Below, piece by piece: positions 42,468-44,042 of a stretch of 44,042 nt of DNA. The notes beneath the pieces were generated by a model that saw only the letters and a program-made list of their open reading frames with translations, searched no databases and was not told the DNA's origin. The translations under genes and the position numbers were made by a program. Origin of the DNA: Desulfurococcales archaeon. GTDB lineage: Archaea > Thermoproteota > Thermoprotei_A > Sulfolobales > AG1. The stretch spans positions 1-44,042 of the forward strand of contig JALXCO010000222.1 in NCBI GenBank assembly GCA_026990885.1, in the 5' to 3' direction. Every line of letters starts with the position of its first letter. Position 1 is the stretch's first letter.

Positions 42468-43208
42468 TTATCCTATCTCGGAATCCTCCGCTTTACCGGC
42501 ACCGGTAGACTTCTTGGGGTAGGGGCAAAGATCCCTTAGAGGGCAATCAGCACACCTGGGATTTCTAGCCCTACAGTAGGTTCTACCCAAAGCGATAAGC
42601 AGCCTATGAGCACTATCGCTTGCATCGGCCCCAAAGAACCTTAAAAGAGCATCTGAAATCTCTCTATAGCCAGCCTTCCCACCAACAAGCCCCCATCTCT
42701 TAGCGATTCTAGCTGCATGGGTATCGACAGCGAAAACCGGAGCCCTCCTATATAGCGAGAGGAACACATCAACAGTTTTGAACCCCACACCCTTAATCTT
42801 CAGGAGGGTCTCGCGGAGCTTGAAGGGGTCCTCCCTAGAAAGAAAATCCTCGCCACCAGCATCGATCACAAATCTAGCCAGCCTCTTAAGGGTTTCAGCC
42901 CTACGGCTAGCTAGCCCGGCAGGCCTGATGGCCTCCTCAATAGCCCTGATGTCGGCACTAGCTATAGACTCCGGATCCAGACCAACACGCTCCTTAAGCC
43001 TACGGTACGCCCTAATAGAGTTTATGTCACTAGTATTCTGGCTCAAAACAAGAGCAACCAGGAGCGAAAACGGGCTCCTGGGCCTGTCCGCATACGCTAC
43101 AAGAGCCGTGTAGTCCTCCCACCTCACCTTAAGGCTCCTTGAGAGTATACTATATACCATCTTTCCATCGGCTCTATCCCTAATAGATCTAGCCATACCC
43201 GCAGCCAC
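42468..43208 (-). CDS. nth: Endonuclease III-family DNA glycosylase/lyase
   Basis: The 246-residue protein has the HhH-GPD fold. The hairpin motif KIKGVGFKT holds the catalytic lysine (Lys144), and Asp162 lies in AVDTHAARIA. Four cysteines at 212, 219, 222 and 228 (C-x6-C-x2-C-x5-C) bind a 4Fe-4S cluster. It removes oxidised pyrimidines and nicks the abasic site. Glycosylase subtypes that process U or T mismatches share this fold, so specificity is not proven. It follows the hydantoinase gene by 20 bases on the same strand. Confidence 0.9.
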   Translation of the reverse strand: MAAGMARSIRDRADGKMVYSILSRSLKVRWEDYTALVAYADRPRSPFSLLVALVLSQNTSDINSIRAYRRLKERVGLDPESIASADIRAIEEAIRPAGLASRRAETLKRLARFVIDAGGEDFLSREDPFKLRETLLKIKGVGFKTVDVFLSLYRRAPVFAVDTHAARIAKRWGLVGGKAGYREISDALLRFFGADASDSAHRLLIALGRTYCRARNPRCADCPLRDLCPYPKKSTGAGKAEDSEIG

Positions 43209-43228
43209 CTAAGCAGTACAACTAAAAC

Positions 43229-44042
43229 CTAGCTGGTTGAGCCATAGCCCCCTCCGCCTGGGGTTTCTATAACTACTAGATCTCCGGGATCCAGATCGAT
43301 GGTAAACTTGCTCGGCATACTGATCCTTGAACCATCACGCTTAACTATAGTAACAGATCCAGTAGCCCCGGAACCCCCTCCAGCAAGCCCTCTGGGGCCG
43401 ATCCTGAATCTATCGGCAAGGATAGAGAGCCTCAACCTGGATAGAGCCTTAAAAGATCTAACAATACCATCACCACCCCTGAACCTGCCGGAGCCACCGC
43501 TACCATACCTAATACGGTACTCGCTAAACAATATAGGGTAGCTCCTCTCAGCAACCTCGATTGGTGTGTTGAGTGTGTTGGTCATATTAACATGAACACC
43601 TGAAACGCCATCACTATCCGGTCTAGCTCCACTACCCCCGCCTATGGTTTCGTAGTAGGCCCAGTACGATCCCTGGGAGTCGATCCCGCCCATCATAACA
43701 TTCATCATGGTACCGCTACCCTGAGCAGGCACCCTGTGGGGTATGGCTTTAGCTAGCGCAAGCAATACAGCATCAGCAATCCTTTGGCTAGTCTCGAGAT
43801 TACCTCCAGAAACCGGGGCCGGCTTAACGGGATTAACTATAGAGCCCTGGGGAGCATGCACATCTATAGCGCTGTAGAAACCCTCGTTAGTTGGTATATC
43901 CCCGCCGATAACAGCTCTAACGCTAAACGAGCATGCGGAAAACGTCACCCCGAAGACCGCGTTTAGCGGGGCCTCAACCTGCGGGCTGCTGCCAGTGAAA
44001 TCTATATGGATTCCTGAACCCCTGATCTCTAGCCTAACCCTA
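43229..44042 (-). CDS. hyuB: Hydantoinase B/oxoprolinase (HyuB), C-terminal part, cut by window edge
   Basis: The reading frame continues without stop to the right edge; 270 residues are visible. IHIDFTGSSPQVEAPLNA, GGDIPTNEGFYSAIDV, a Gly-rich run GSGGSGRFRGGDG and the ending PGGGGYGS are typical of HyuB. With HyuA, not in view, it would hydrolyse hydantoins or 5-oxoproline using ATP. The N-terminal half and any HyuA gene lie outside the window. The ending immediately before nth suggests cotranscription. Confidence 0.92.
   Translation of the reverse strand, partial: RVRLEIRGSGIHIDFTGSSPQVEAPLNAVFGVTFSACSFSVRAVIGGDIPTNEGFYSAIDVHAPQGSIVNPVKPAPVSGGNLETSQRIADAVLLALAKAIPHRVPAQGSGTMMNVMMGGIDSQGSYWAYYETIGGGSGARPDSDGVSGVHVNMTNTLNTPIEVAERSYPILFSEYRIRYGSGGSGRFRGGDGIVRSFKALSRLRLSILADRFRIGPRGLAGGGSGATGSVTIVKRDGSRISMPSKFTIDLDPGDLVVIETPGGGGYGSTS

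Noticed and set aside
1..44042. CRISPR arrays, insertion sequences or a replication origin
   Set aside because: No regularly spaced repeats, transposase frames, terminal inverted repeats or origin-type repeat clusters were found on either strand by eye.

Overview
The window looks like the chromosome of a hyperthermophilic crenarchaeon (Thermoproteota, Desulfurococcales-like in flavour). I read this from several features. tRNA genes have bulge-helix-bulge introns and encoded CCA ends. Promoters are TATA-type, placed 25-35 bases before many starts that have almost no leader, and GTG and TTG starts are frequent. There are archaeal marker genes: TFS, ribosomal protein L7Ae, deoxyhypusine synthase, CDP-archaeol synthase and the crenarchaeal Gat-QueC archaeosine enzyme. 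The species cannot be named from the sequence alone. I see no insertion sequence, prophage or CRISPR array.

Positions 1-25600 are mostly housekeeping. In order they hold: a truncated transcription factor S gene; a tRNA-Asp with two introns; an M29 aminopeptidase; a short-chain dehydrogenase; a compact set of membrane protein, RecA-like ATPase and CarS; a PurM-like protein; a Nudix hydrolase divergent from BtpA; a GlmU-like sugar nucleotidyltransferase; the Gat-QueC and QueE archaeosine pair; an MFS transporter; tRNA-Gly(CCC); a decayed small gene; an HpcH/HpaI aldolase with an aminotransferase; a UbaA-like E1 enzyme; L7Ae; a CoxG-like protein; a HIT protein; deoxyhypusine synthase with UppP; Sua5; a 2-oxoacid:ferredoxin oxidoreductase beta subunit; a CRM-domain RNA-binding protein; a ferredoxin; and a Bat-type HTH regulator translationally coupled to a radical SAM enzyme. 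Many of these act on tRNA or translation (archaeosine, t6A, hypusine, L7Ae).

Positions 25600-39500 form a peptide-uptake and peptide-digestion island, almost all on the minus strand. One set is S9 peptidase-DppB-DppC. The other is a large membrane-tethered solute-binding protein followed by DppB, DppC and a second S9 peptidase. A tRNA-Ser(GCT) and a plus-strand archaeal ATPase gene sit between the two sets. No ABC ATPase gene is in the window. Both DppC proteins carry an extra external domain of about 220 residues. The binding protein ends in about 20 uninterrupted heptads and a membrane anchor, so it should sit on a stalk.

Positions 39500-44042 hold a small surface protein divergent from the binding protein, an unknown gene, a secreted alkaline phosphatase with a dockerin-like tail, an endonuclease III homologue and a truncated hydantoinase B gene.

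The signals I rate highest are: the tRNA-Asp whose anticodon lies in a 5-base exon between two introns with perfect bulge-helix-bulge motifs; the stalked binding protein; a near-identical palindrome upstream of both the Bat-type regulator and the binding-protein locus; the dockerin-tailed phosphatase; and a structured 322-base non-coding stretch inside the peptide island.
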